This document shows, piece by piece, positions 10,966 through 21,443 of a stretch of DNA of 64,000 nt. How positions within the stretch are numbered: the first letter of the stretch is position 1; every line of letters starts with the position of its first letter. The notes beneath the pieces were generated by a model. That model ran no database searches and was not told the origin of the DNA. It saw only the letters and a program-made list of their open reading frames with translations. The DNA is from Casuarina equisetifolia (lineage: Eukaryota > Streptophyta > Magnoliopsida > Fagales > Casuarinaceae): the NCBI GenBank assembly GCA_028551475.1, contig CM052358.1, forward strand, positions 21,602,853-21,666,852, in the 5' to 3' direction. Position numbers and translations under genes: made by a program.

Positions 10966-12240
10966 ACGGTCTTGGAAGAAACAAAAATGAGAGTAAAAGG
11001 TGACCTAAGAAGAAGTATCAAAGGTAAATTTGGCAATAGACAAAAGCTTGCATTTAAAGGTAGGTATGTATAAAATGTCATAGAGTATGACAGAAGGAGA
11101 AATATGAATAGTCTCAATGTGGGTAATTGCCACACTGCTATTATCAGGTAGTTTGACCTAAATGGGGTTGGATGTGTAGGACCTAATGTTATCCATGCAT
11201 GTGAGGTCACACGTAATGTGGTCGCTCGCCCATAAGTCAATTAGCCAATTAGATAAAAACGAAGTTTGTAAGGAACAAACGGTACCTGCGAAATTTACCA
11301 TGGGCTTAGTAGTCCCAAAGCCATGAGGTGTTGAACCACCTACTGATACTGCTCAAGTGTGAGAGTCTGGCTAGAAGGAGTAACTTGTTGCACTAGGGTA
11401 GTACTACTCACAAAAGGTGAGGATTGCTCTCCAAAATTAGCACTCACTACATGTGTTGAACTATTGTTACCACCTTTCTTCTTTTAATTTTTAGGACGAT
11501 TAGGATATCCAAACAATTGAAAACATCGATCCTTAGTGTGACCCAAACGCTGATAGTGATCATAAAAAAATGACTTGGACCCTCCTTGGCTAGATCCAAC
11601 ACTAGAGGAAGATCGCGATTACCAGCTGTAAAAGAACGATTATCACGCCGACCAGTCCCAAACCCCCCTCCAGTGATATGGGAGTTTGTACAATGAAGGC
11701 AAATAAGTCAAGTTTTGCATTATCAACTTACAAACTACACTGATGTTCTTCATTAGTGATCAGCAGAAAAACCTCATCCAAGGATGGCATAGTGGTACAT
11801 GAAGTGATGTTACTATGCACAGTTGTATATACAGGCTGAAGACCTAAAAGAAATCGAACAACCTGGCTAGATTCTCTCTCTGTTGTTAGTAATGTCAGAA
11901 AATCACAAGTGTAATTTTTACACTTGCATTTGATGGTCAGTAGACACTTATCCAATTCAGCCGAAAGATCATTAAGCCAAGAAAAATATGTGGTGACAGA
12001 TTCATCTGGTTGTTGCTTGACTTTGCCAATCCTTTGTTCCAGATCATAACGATAAGTCCCTGTAATTTTAGAATAACGAGTCTCCAACATCTTCCAAGTA
12101 ACACTAGCAATATGACACATAGAAATCAAATTTCTGATCTTAGGAGAGGACGAATGCATTAGCCAAGAAAGCATAACCAGGTAGCACTTATCCTAAAGAT
12201 TTGTTGTTGAAACAGTAACAAATAGGCAGCAACGGTGGGA
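10962..12240 (-). pseudogene. Copia 1 gag and protease, broken
   Basis: The frame 11728-12174 is the gag core (a UBN2-type gag domain, with CHIASVTWKMLETRYS and TYFSWLNDLSAELDKC). The zinc knuckle lies near 11525-11570; where C-x2-C-x4-H-x4-C is expected, both leading Cys codons have become Tyr (YDHY), while the GH and the last Cys remain. The protease lies near 11170-11250; the usual Asp-Ser-Gly-Ala-Ser reads Asp-Leu-Trp-Ala-Ser. The start of gag is not clear, because frames are broken upstream of 12174. Confidence 0.8.
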
Positions 12241-12975
12241 AGTGGCGACCGATAATACGCGACTCAGGTCACCTAACTAGGTAGGGATCTAAGTTAAGAG
12301 GCCTGAATGCGTGACCCAAATATGAGTCCGAACCAAATCAAAATGGGGTGTTTAAACCATTTAATGAAACAGTGCACTTTGTTTTAATGAAATGGTGCAC
12401 TTGGGGACCAACCAAAAAAGCATGTGTAAAGACGAGGGCAACAAAATGGTGCATGTCGAAGACCTGCTGAAATGGTGTGCGCCATTTTAATAAAATGGTG
12501 TGTTTAAGTGAGGGTAGAGAAACCCTAACCCTAAACAAAATGGTGTGCTTAAATGCTAGTGAAATGGTGTATTTAGGAACGGGATGGAGAAACCCTAATC
12601 CAAATATAAAATGTGCCATTTGGAAGGGACAAAACGGTGCATTTGGAAAGGAACTAAATAAGCCTTAACCCTAGGCCAAAATAATGCATTTAGGTAGGTA
12701 AACCCTAACGCTAGACAAAACACACTGTTTTGAGCCACAGCTGTGATTCTGTTCGGTGGTTGTAGCAGAAGACAAAAAAGACCAAAAAACGAATAGAAAT
12801 TGATGAAAATCGGCTAGAAAAGACCAGAAAGAACATGATTTGAATGCAAATTAGCTTCGAATCAAGTAATAAAGACAAAAAAAAGTCCTATTTTGGCTCT
12901 TAATTGTGTAGACAACAAAAAAAGGATGAGAAAAGAAAGAAAATCTTACCAAAATGAAAAAGGATTCCTTAGGTA
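12241..12975 (-). repeat. Copia 1 leader with imperfect AAAATGGTG repeats
   Basis: This is the non-coding stretch between primer site and gag. From about 12340 to 12700 (plus strand) motifs such as AAATGGTGTGCTTAA and AGAAACCCTAACCCTAAAC recur at irregular spacing, at least nine times for the ATGGTG core. The CCCTAAC repeats resemble plant telomere repeats (CCCTAAA) only by chance and are too few to be telomeric. No coding sequence is evident. Confidence 0.65.
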
Positions 12976-12988
12976 GGCTCCGGTACCA
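12976..12988 (-). other. Primer binding site, initiator-Met type (copia 1)
   Basis: The minus strand reads TGGTACCGGAGCC, which differs at two positions from TGGTATCAGAGCC, the complement of plant initiator tRNA-Met. It lies 16 bp from the first TG of the LTR, more than the usual few bases, so either the LTR edge or the spacing has changed. Confidence 0.7.
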
Positions 12989-13004
12989 TCTAAGAAACCA
13001 AAAT

Positions 13005-13182
13005 TGTCTAAGGAAACCGAGATCAAAGATGGAAATCTAGAAAAAGTCTCTTTACTCAAAAACTTGATTAACTTAATTAAATGAAAAATTGACCTTGGGC
13101 TGGGTTGGACAGGCCTAAACTCGGCACCTAAAGAAAAAATGGGTTAGGCCGTATAATGGCCCAACTCAATATAAACTCAACA
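13005..13182 (-). repeat. 5' LTR of copia 1 (178 bp)
   Basis: It starts TGTCTAAGG and ends AAACTCAACA on the plus strand, with the TG..CA ends of an LTR. The last 40 bp recur at 7794-7833. It is short for a copia LTR. Its inner edge is not fixed, because the matching start of the other LTR lies outside the window. Confidence 0.75.
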
Positions 13183-14660
13183 GTTTATATACAAATATGG
13201 TCAAGCTAATCTCTTCTGTGTACAAGCCAATGACTATATATCTGAACATGTAAAACTCAAAGCAAATAATGAAAACAGAGTTCCTTTTGATCCCTTAAAA
13301 CATGACAATCTTCCCACTATTTTGTTTCAGTTCTTCTTCATCAAGAACTAGAAGAACTGTATTTTCTACTTGTATGCTTGCCATACTTTTCTCTTTGATA
13401 TTTCAAAGGCATTGAAGTTAATGGATCCAAAGGAGTCACCACTAAGACTTCTAAGAGAAAGCTAGTGCTCTCTAGGCCTTGAAAGGACAAGATCTCAATG
13501 GTAGTACAGTAAGGTTGAATTATGTTATTGAGAAGGCCTCGCCTATTATTGAAGATGCATCCCACTAAGGCCTAGGGATATCAACCAAAAGCAGTGGCTT
13601 CATATTTATATTAAAAAAGAGTTCAAGGATTAAGAACTTAAAAATGGGTTTAGAAAACTAAATTTCCAAAGAGGTGAGCTTTGAAACCTAAAATCTTAAG
13701 GACTAAGAGGTTAAATGTTTTGTGCTAGTTTTACTTCTTTGTGAACAGTACTTGTGTGGTGATTAGTGAACTTAAAATGTAATAACCTCTTCCAAAATCG
13801 TTGTTTTTTAAGTAACTTAACTCCAAGGACAGGCATGTGATCTAAACATTGAAATTTGTGAAAGGCCGATTACAGGATTGTGTTGGTCCATAACTAAAAG
13901 TAAATGGGACGATCGTAATCCTATGATATAACAAAAATAATGTGTTAATCATGAAGTGGGTCAAATTATTTAATCTTAATTACTTTCTTTGGTTTTACAT
14001 CTTACTTGACGAGAAAATTGGTTTTATGTCGTTCAACGTCCTAATCTAGAAACAAGAAAAGTGCTCGATTTAAGCAATGTCACATCGACTTGTGCTGAAG
14101 GAAAATGGAGGAAAAAAAATATTGGCCAAATACAACCCAATGCAAACAGTATAAATTCAGCAACAAAATAGCCCCGAGTTGTTTTCTTCCATGTTTATAA
14201 CAAGATAGCCTCCTTAATCATGAGTTAGAAATAGAAAAGCGGTTAGAAAAGCAACATTCCATCAGCATAGCAAAGGTACTTAAGACTTCCACCTCATCAA
14301 AACAGCCATTACAAGGAAATAAGCTCTGTTTTGGGAAACAAAGTGAAACTGAATTTTCTAATAAGATTGTTGACTGTTGAAGAATGAAGAGTTGCACCTG
14401 CCGTCCTTCAATATGATCATTAAAGCTTCCCACTATAGCTTCATTAAAGCTTCCCACTCTTGCCCAATCAATCTATTACGCATGCTTGCAAAATTTCTTT
14501 CATTTTTGTTTTCTTTAATTTATTTTGTAATTATAAAAGTCAAACAACATTCACATGGGGTTTTTAATTAGATTAAATGATAGTTTCCTGTTCAACATTG
14601 AGATATGACATGGTAGCCACAATGGATGATTAGGTTGGTGCCCAAAAAAAGGAAAAGAGA
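13183..14660. other. Intergenic repeat sequence upstream of RLP A (first part)
   Basis: There is no recognisable gene. The 13330-13565 stretch (74 codons open on the minus strand, ending in a Ser run) resembles 38250-38300 and 50565-50700, so it is part of a repeated unit; its origin is not recognised. The 13790-14070 stretch matches 29910-30190, and 14140-14570 matches 38690-39160, including a repeated TTAAAGCTTCCCACT. These matches show that this flank has been duplicated at least twice within the window. Confidence 0.6.
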
Positions 14661-15122
14661 TGTCAAGCCTAGGGTATGCTAAATAAAGGATAACAGCTTT
14701 GATACCACTTGTCACGACCCTAGGTCCAAGATCGTGCTTTTAAAACCCAAAGTAACACTAATGAAAACAAAATACCAAACTATATTGAAACTCAAGCAAA
14801 ATAACAACTTAAGGAAGAAAATGATATGCAACTTATTAAGATTGAGAACCTAAAGCTTCCTTAATTATGAAGGCCAAACCAAGGTTTCAATCTTTTCAAT
14901 AAACTCTTCCTCTACCTTTACCCTAACTCCTTATTTATAGCCTAATTCTTAGCCAAGTATGATTAGGTTTTGGATTCCCAAAACAATTGAGTTTCAGAGT
15001 CCTAAATCGACTGAGCTTTGAACATTCCCAAAACTACTCAATCTTCTTAATTAAAACAATTTAAAAACATAACAAAACTAATCAGGATTAAATCCCTTAT
15101 TTAGCATACCCTAGGCTTGACA
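14661..15122 (-). mobile_element. 462-bp LTR-derived insertion with 30-bp terminal inverted repeats
   Basis: The outer 30 bp (14661-14690 and 15093-15122) are inverted copies with one mismatch, starting TGTCAAGCCTAGGGTATG. Inside, the plus strand has GCTTTGATACCA at 14697-14708, the complement of an initiator-Met primer site, followed by TGTCACGACCC. So 14710-15122, read on the minus strand, looks like a 5' LTR ending GGGTCGTGACA plus primer site. Colinear copies (39230-39310) lack the insertion. The flanks share GAGA, a possible short target duplication. It could be a folded-back non-autonomous LTR element or a MITE built on an LTR. Confidence 0.65.
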
Positions 15123-15379
15123 GGAGATCTATAATGTATAGGCAAGGCTTGCTCTGCATGAGCAATAGAGGTTGTTTAGAAGAAGAAAATTTTTGAAGTT
15201 ATTGTAGAGAAGAGATTTCAGAATGGACAAAGGATTAGATTCCCTACATAAGTTTTACATTATTGATCTTAAGAAGCCAATTACTAGTAAGCTGTCCCAA
15301 TCTTTTTCTTTTCTCACTCCCTAAATCTAAGTTTTGACTTTTAATCATTCAATGCAGCAGAGAAGATTTGTGTTAAAAT

Positions 15380-16163
15380 TCCTGTTTTTAGCAAACTTGT
15401 CATGGCATTACCATGCCAAGCTTAAGGGAATGTGTTAAAATAAACATCTTAGTCACCAACAAGGTTAGGATTGCTCTCTGTAGTGCCTTTGACCACTCAA
15501 GCTTTGCATGTTGCTAATTAACAACATGGTAACATGTAGACAACACAAGTCCATCATGTAAGCTTTGGGCACATTAGGTGTGGAGACCACTGGCTTACAA
15601 AGGGGTTCCACCTAGTGTAATTGGCACTGTTGCACCAATAGCTATGCTAGCTGTATCAGATAGACAAGCCATTACCATGGCTTACACAAGACTCAACACG
15701 AAGAACACATACATACTTTACACCTTCGACTAAGAGGCTAGTTAAGCATAAGTTAACACACACTGTACATGTTCTCCCATAGTGTACACTACCATAGTTT
15801 GGAAATTATGAAACACAACAGGACACCTCATATGAAACAACCATAGTTTGGAAACTATGCATCAGTTAACAAGTTGTATTGCAGTGGAAGTACAAACGTG
15901 TGGAAAGGTGAGGCAAGGAAGAAAGCAAAAGGTAGCTTGGACCATGTAGCAAGTTACTCTAGTGAAGTCCAACCATAAAGGATGGGAAAGCTAAGAAGAA
16001 AGTGAGGAGTGAAGACCAAACAATTAACTTCCTAATAGTTACTTGGAAGTGACAAATGGAGTTCCAATGACTATATAATGGCATGGATATGTAATGTTGA
16101 AAAGCAACCAAAAAGCCTCTTGCAAGCCTCTTGTAATCCAATTCAATCTAATCAATCACAACA
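15380..16163 (+). mobile_element. 3' end and LTR of a 5'-truncated copia-like element
   Basis: A purine-rich tract (AAGCTTAAGGGAA) at 15418-15430 is followed by TGTGTTAAAATAAAC, and AATCACAACA lies at 16154-16163, so an LTR of about 733 bp (15431-16163) is likely. A TATA box (CTATATAATGG) lies near 16072-16082. The colinear stretches near 39510 and 54110 lack this sequence, which supports an insertion. The exact ends and the target duplication could not be fixed, and the sequence up to about 16425 may also belong to it. Confidence 0.55.
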
Positions 16164-18228
16164 TAAAAGCTATGTTCGGCTTTGTGTAGTTAAAGCAAGG
16201 TTGATGGCCCCGCGATGATGGAATCTAGTTTATAATCTTTGATGGTTTCTTTGTCTTATATTTTGTTCTTTACTTTATATTTGCTTTCTTTATACCAACA
16301 TAACTTGCCAACCTTCATTTTGTTACTGACCTCTAATTTATTGTTTTTTATGACTATGTTTTTATATTTCTGCTCACTTAGTCAAACTGAATTATAGAAC
16401 CCACTAAACTCTAATTTTCTTTTGTTTGAGGGAAGCATTTATATCACTAAAGTTGAGAGTTATGATATATACAAAAATAACGTGTTCACCCAAAAAATAA
16501 TTAATAAAGAGATTTTAAGCTCAAAATACTAAAAAATAGTTAAGATCCAAGTTTTTAAAAACATGGGCTTGAAACCAAAAAATTCAAAATAGAATTACAA
16601 CTCACGGGCTTTCAAATCCACATGTCTCGTATCAGACAAATCTAGTCCATAATCTTTCATAGGCTTCTAGCACACCAATATAACACTAGACCTTTAACCT
16701 TTATTTAAGTTTAAATGTTTTCTTCTTTGTTTTAGTATTTGTTTTCTTTCACTCTAAAGCATTTTGTAAGCTTGGTTTTTTATATACAAAACATCAACTT
16801 GAATGGAGGTGTTGCAATTTACATAAAATAAGTGACAAGTATGCCATATCAACATTGACAGAAGAAGATTAAAGGCACATCAACTTGCAATTTGAGTATG
16901 AAAAAGAAAAAAAAAAGAGAAAGAAGGATAGACTTGAAAGATAAGCAAATTCTCCAAGCGGCTATGGTTGGTGGGTTGTTGTGGGGGGAGCCTTAGCCAC
17001 CAAATCCTTTGTGAGCCAATCCAAATAGTAGAAAATTAGATAAATTATAACCCAATTTGTTTTTTCTTTTTTCTCAAATGTCAACTATTTCATATATATA
17101 TTATATACACACATAATTTTTATGTGTATAAAATCATTCAGTCCATCATACCTATAGATATGTCAAGTCAAGTCAAATGTACAATAATTGTCTAATGTCA
17201 AGTCAAATGTTATAAAACCTATTGATGTCTATCTTTTAAAACTTCAACTAAGATAAATTTTCCAACCATGTGAATGACTTCTTTTTGATTCCTAGCAAGA
17301 TGTAGAACTTAGACAAGACATTGAGGGCTTTTCAAATTTAGTTGCCATAATTGTAAGGTGAAATGACTTGTGATTAACAATGTAGAAGTCTCCAAGAAGA
17401 CTTTTAATTCTTTGAAAGTACATAAAATAAAGAGATAAAATGTACATGGTTCATGTTAATCTTTTAAATACTTTTTAATGCCTAATTCCCATGGCATTCA
17501 TCTACATTGAATTGGACTAGTTGCAAATGGAGGAGCCAAGGGTGTAGAAAAGGAAAAGGATATATAGATCAATTTTAAGAGGACAAGATAGTTTCTTTCC
17601 AATTTCTCATTATTGTCTTAGGAAGTTGAACAATGTAAAATTGATTGTTAATAATATTAAGCCTTATGCATAAAAAGATATTTGTAGCTATGAATTTCAT
17701 CTTAAAACACTCATCTAAGAGACATAAAATAAATCACAAAAAACAAAGTATTATTTTTAAATACCAAAAATAATCAATCTTGAACTCAACTTTTAACTAT
17801 TATGAAAGGACTATTAGTAAAATAGTAAATTAAAATGTTTTTCCATAAAAAAAGAAGTTACACCACTATCTATGGTTTAGCAAAGGTTTGTAAAAAAGAA
17901 TTATTGGTTTTTCGTCATTGAAATAGATAAATAAAGCAATCTTAAAGGAAAAATAAAAGTAGTGTATGTAACCATGATTGATGATGTGATTTCACCTTAT
18001 TTATGTAGCTTAAATGGGTATTTTTAATTTTGTATTGTGGAGAAAATAGGTTGCTCGTCATTCAAATCTTAGTTGCTTTATATGTTGTTTCATTTATGGT
18101 TCATCTGTGATGAAAAGCCATAAATGAATTAGTCGGTTTGGTAGTCTCTCAAGATTGATGGTTGTGGCTTTGCCCCCGTTAGTGGGCTTTAAAGTCATCT
18201 TAACTTAAGCTTTTAGATTTTACATATC
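16164..18228. other. Intergenic repeat sequence upstream of RLP A (second part)
   Basis: There is no gene. The 16590-16690 stretch matches 30590-30830 and 54250-54310. The 16870-18220 stretch is colinear with 39540-41060 (for example the motif around GATGACTTCTTTTTGATTCCTA and its copy near 40075). It is AT-rich, with stops in all frames. Confidence 0.6.
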
Positions 18229-18312
18229 TTTTTTTTTTTTTGGTGAAAAGGTAAATTGTATTAATACATATTAAAGTACAAAAGCACTTTAATATATATA
18301 AAGATGTGTGAT
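18229..18312 (-). mobile_element. 5'-truncated LINE tail
   Basis: A run of about 13 T is followed by TGGTGAAAAGGTAAATTGTA. Read on the minus strand this gives a TTTACCTTTTCACCA end before a poly-A tail, as in many plant L1 LINEs. The colinear copy near 41060 lacks it. The flanks share TTTACA(C/T)ATCTTTTTT (left from about 18219, right from about 18313), a target duplication of the length LINEs make. Only some 85 bp remain, so no coding part is left. Confidence 0.7.
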
Positions 18313-18489
18313 GTTTACACATCTTTTTTGTGCATTGTAAATAGAAAGCAAAAAGCAATCACTATATGCCACCAACGAGGAAGTAAAAAGAAAGGGAAAA
18401 GCATTCATCAGCCATTGAGGAAGTAGAAATCCATCGGAATGATAATGAGGATGGTTTTCTCTTTTTTGTTTCTTTCCTTTCTTTTGGTA

Positions 18490-20580
18490 TCTAGTGTAGG
18501 ATCTTGCCGTGAGGTGAAATCTAATGTTAAATCACAATGTAGTAAGTCCAAATCAGCCAATCTTTGGCAATGACTTTTCTACTTTATAGGAAGAAGAAGA
18601 TGGCGTAAGCCTTTCATAGCACTCAGACAAGATAGAAAAGATTTCAAAGTTGTTATCGTGACTTGTGAGAATGAAATAATTTATCATCAACAACAAGGAA
18701 GTCTACGGAGGACATTTGACTCTTCAGCCAGGTCAACATTTCTTTTTGTTTTCCTCCCTACTCTTACTTTTGTATGATTTCTCCAAGAATCTCCACACTT
18801 AAGTCACCACTAATGTGTCTATCATATGTGAGAAGTTTTGAATACCGCAAATACTCTATCTCAAGAACTAGCACAAATACTCTAATCTCAAGGACTACGG
18901 AGAAAAATATTAGTTTGGATAGTTGTCCCAAAAGGACAAACTTTAAACCATGCATCTCGACTTTTGATTAGCAAACTGTTGTGAATGAATTCTTTTCAAT
19001 TCCTAAGAAGACGCAGAACTTGGACAAGTTGTTGAAGACTTTTCAAATTCGGTTGATATGATAGTAGGGGTGAAATGACTGCTGACCAATGACCTAGAGG
19101 TCTCCGGGATGGCTTTTAATGCTTTGGAAGTACCTAAATTAGAAAGAGATAACATGTACACGGTTCATGTTAATCTTGTTGGGATTTCTAATTGTCCCAC
19201 ATCGACTACAGATGGCCAAAGAATATGCCTTATTAATGGAGCCCTCCACCTCCTCTAAAGGCGTCTTTTGGGGTTGCTATTGGGTCTCACTTAACAAATC
19301 TTTTGGATGCTTTTCAATGCCTGATTCCCACAGCATCTAGTGTTGGACAGGAAGGGATCAGCTTGCCTTAGTACTTGGACGAGATAGAGAACACTTTTAA
19401 AGTTGTTTCTGTGACTTCTAAGTGTGAAATGGCTTGTGATCAGTGAGGAAGAATTCTGCGGAAGGTATTCGAGTATTTGTCCGCGTCCATGCTTCCCTTC
19501 ATTTTACTCTCAACTCCCACTTTAGTACGATTCCTCTGAGACTCGACTTTCAAGTCATCGCTATATGTAGTGTAGGATCTTGCCGTGAGGTGCAATCTAC
19601 TGTCTAATGTTAAATCGCAATTTAATAAGTCTGAATGAGCCAATCTTTTACAATGACTTTTCTATTTTATAGGAAAAAGAAGATGGCGCAAGCCTCTCAT
19701 AGCAGTCGGACAAGATAGAGAAGATTTCAAAGTTGTTATCGTGACCTGTGAGAATGAAATAATTTATCATCAACAACAACGAACTCTACAGGAGGACATT
19801 TGAGTCTTCAACCAGGTCAATATTTATGTTTTTTTTCTTCCTCCCAACTCTTACTTTTGTATGATTTCTCTTAGACTCTCCACACTTAAGCCATTACTAA
19901 TGTGTCTATCGCATCTGAGAAGTTTTGAATATCGCAAACTACTCTTTCTCAAGGACTAGCACAAATACTCTAATCTCAAGGACTATGGGAAAAAATATTA
20001 GATTGGACAGTTGTGCCAAAAGGACAAACTTTAAACCATACATCTCGACTTTTGATTAGCAAACTGTTGTGATTGAATTCTTTTCAATTCCTAGGAAGAT
20101 GCAGAACTTGGACAAGTTGTTAAAGACTTTTCAAATTCGGTTGATATGATTGTAGGGGTGAAATGACTGCTGATCAATGACCTAGAGGTCTCCAGGATGG
20201 CTTTTAATGCTTCGGAAGTACATAAATTAGAAAGAGATAACATGTACATGGTTCGTGTTAATCTTTTGGATGCTTTGCAATGCCTGATTCCCACGGCATC
20301 TATTGTTGGACAGGAAGGGATAAGCCTGCTTTAGTCCTTGGACGAGATAGAGAAGACTTTTAAAGTTGTTGCCGTGACTTCTAAGCGTGAAATGGCTTGT
20401 GAATAGTGAGTAAGAAGTCTGCGGAAGGTATTCGAGTATTTGTCCGCGTCCATGCTTCCCTTCATTTTCCTCTCAACTCCCACTTTAGTACGATCTCTAT
20501 GAGACTCTTGACTTTCAAGTCATCGCTATGTGGCTATCATTTACGGGAAGTTCTAAATAAGACAAACATTCTAGTAAGAA
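18490..20580 (+). repeat. Tandem duplication, unit about 1.0 kb
   Basis: The stretch 18493-19568 and the stretch 19569-20540 are direct copies. Both start TAGTGTAGGATCTTGCCGTG and run through the same order of landmarks: GGCAATGACTTTTCTA, ATCATCAACAACAA, the paired phrase GGACTAGCACAAATACTC, then TCAAGTCATCGCTATATG. The first unit carries the TRIM-like insertion at 19177-19296. A single copy is present in the colinear stretch 41245-42200. Short open frames in it (19440-19643, 20091-20294, 20406-20651) resemble no protein family. Confidence 0.85.
19177..19296. mobile_element. 120-bp TRIM-like solo LTR
   Basis: It begins TGTTGGGATTTCTAATTG and ends GGTCTCACTTAACA, with TGTT..AACA inverted ends, and is flanked by AATCT on both sides (19172-19176 and 19297-19301). 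The sister unit at 20255-20270 reads straight through with a single AATCT, which shows the empty site. The small size and the early GTCCCACATCG motif fit terminal-repeat-in-miniature (TRIM) LTRs. No internal region remains, so it is a solo LTR. It is younger than the tandem duplication around it. Confidence 0.88.
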
Positions 20581-21071
20581 GGATTGCAGGCCCCGTGATG
20601 TACAGGGACCAAGTGCGCGGAAACGAAAAGGGATATAAATATCAATTTTAAAGAGAAAATTTCCAATTTCTCATTACTGAATTAGAAATTTGAATAATGT
20701 GAAATAATAAATGAGAAACTGATGGTTAGTAATTTTAAAACTTAGGTATAAAGGGGTATTTGTAGTTATGAATTTCATTTTAAAACTCTTAGCTAAGAGA
20801 TGAAAATAAATCACTAAAACAAAGTTGTTTTTAGACAGAAAAAATAATTAGTCTTGAACACAACTTTGAGCCATTATGAAAGATTACTAGTAAAAAAAAG
20901 TAAATTCAAATGCTTTGGTGTAAAAATGAAGTTAGAAATGAAGGTCTTTAAATAAGAATAGTTGATTTTTCATCATCGAAATAGATAACTGAAACAGCAT
21001 TAAAGAAATAATAAAGTAACATTATATAACCATGATTGATATTATGATTTCACCTTATATATATATGTATA
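20581..21071. other. Intergenic repeat sequence upstream of RLP A (third part)
   Basis: There is no gene. This stretch is colinear with 42240-42730 and 50795-51240: the same phrases (ATATAAATATCAATTTTAAAGAGA, GAAATGTG-type A/T-rich runs, the ATCGAAATAGATAA phrase) occur in the same order in all three. It is one of the clearest alignments among the three RLP upstream flanks. Confidence 0.75.
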
Positions 21072-21443
21072 TAAAAGAAAGATTGAAGGCGGAGAATAGA
21101 ATCGCTGGAACCCTAACTTTAAGTAGAACAGATGAAGAACGGTCAGAAATTTTTATCCTTATTATTGATCAAATCTCTCGTTAATTACATCCATGTATAA
21201 TTGGGTTCTTTAAAGAATTTACAATTAGATGAGAAAGAAAACAAAATCATATCATTTACACAAAGGTTTGGTGAAAGATTCCGGCTGAGTTTCTCGGTCG
21301 GCGGAGGCTAGGGTTTGTAGAGACTTCATGTGAGCGTAGGGTTGTGTTCAGGTTAAGCTTGGTGTTGGGTCACCATCACAGGTAGGAACCGCTGATGTGT
21401 CCCGCACGTGCGGGAGGGCACGTGTATGTGGTCTTCTCTAACA
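21072..21443 (-). mobile_element. Solo LTR related to the copia 2 LTR (372 bp)
   Basis: It is flanked by GTATA on both sides (21067-21071 and 21444-21448). Colinear copies (42715-42735 and 51230-51245) have no insertion. The start TAAAAGAAAGATTGAAGG and the order of later motifs resemble the copia 2 LTR (32950-33357), and it ends CTCTAACA against CCTTTAACA there. The expected leading TG has become TA. Orientation is set by the similarity to copia 2. Confidence 0.8.

Larger units (their letters stand above)
7794..13182 (-). mobile_element. Ty1/copia LTR retrotransposon 1 (decayed, interrupted by Athila copy 1)
   Basis: On the minus strand the order is short LTR, initiator-Met-type primer site, gag, protease, integrase, RT and RNase H, the Ty1/copia order with integrase before RT. 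The 5' LTR is 13005-13182. The 3' LTR is represented only by its last 40 bp (7794-7833), because the Athila element was inserted in it; the rest lies beyond the window start. Catalytic motifs of protease, integrase and RT are all altered (see the parts). The flank on the right starts GTTTA (13183). Confidence 0.9.

Noticed and set aside
12510..12540. Telomere-like AACCCTAACCCTAAAC
   Set aside because: There are only two or three imperfect units inside a copia leader; no array.
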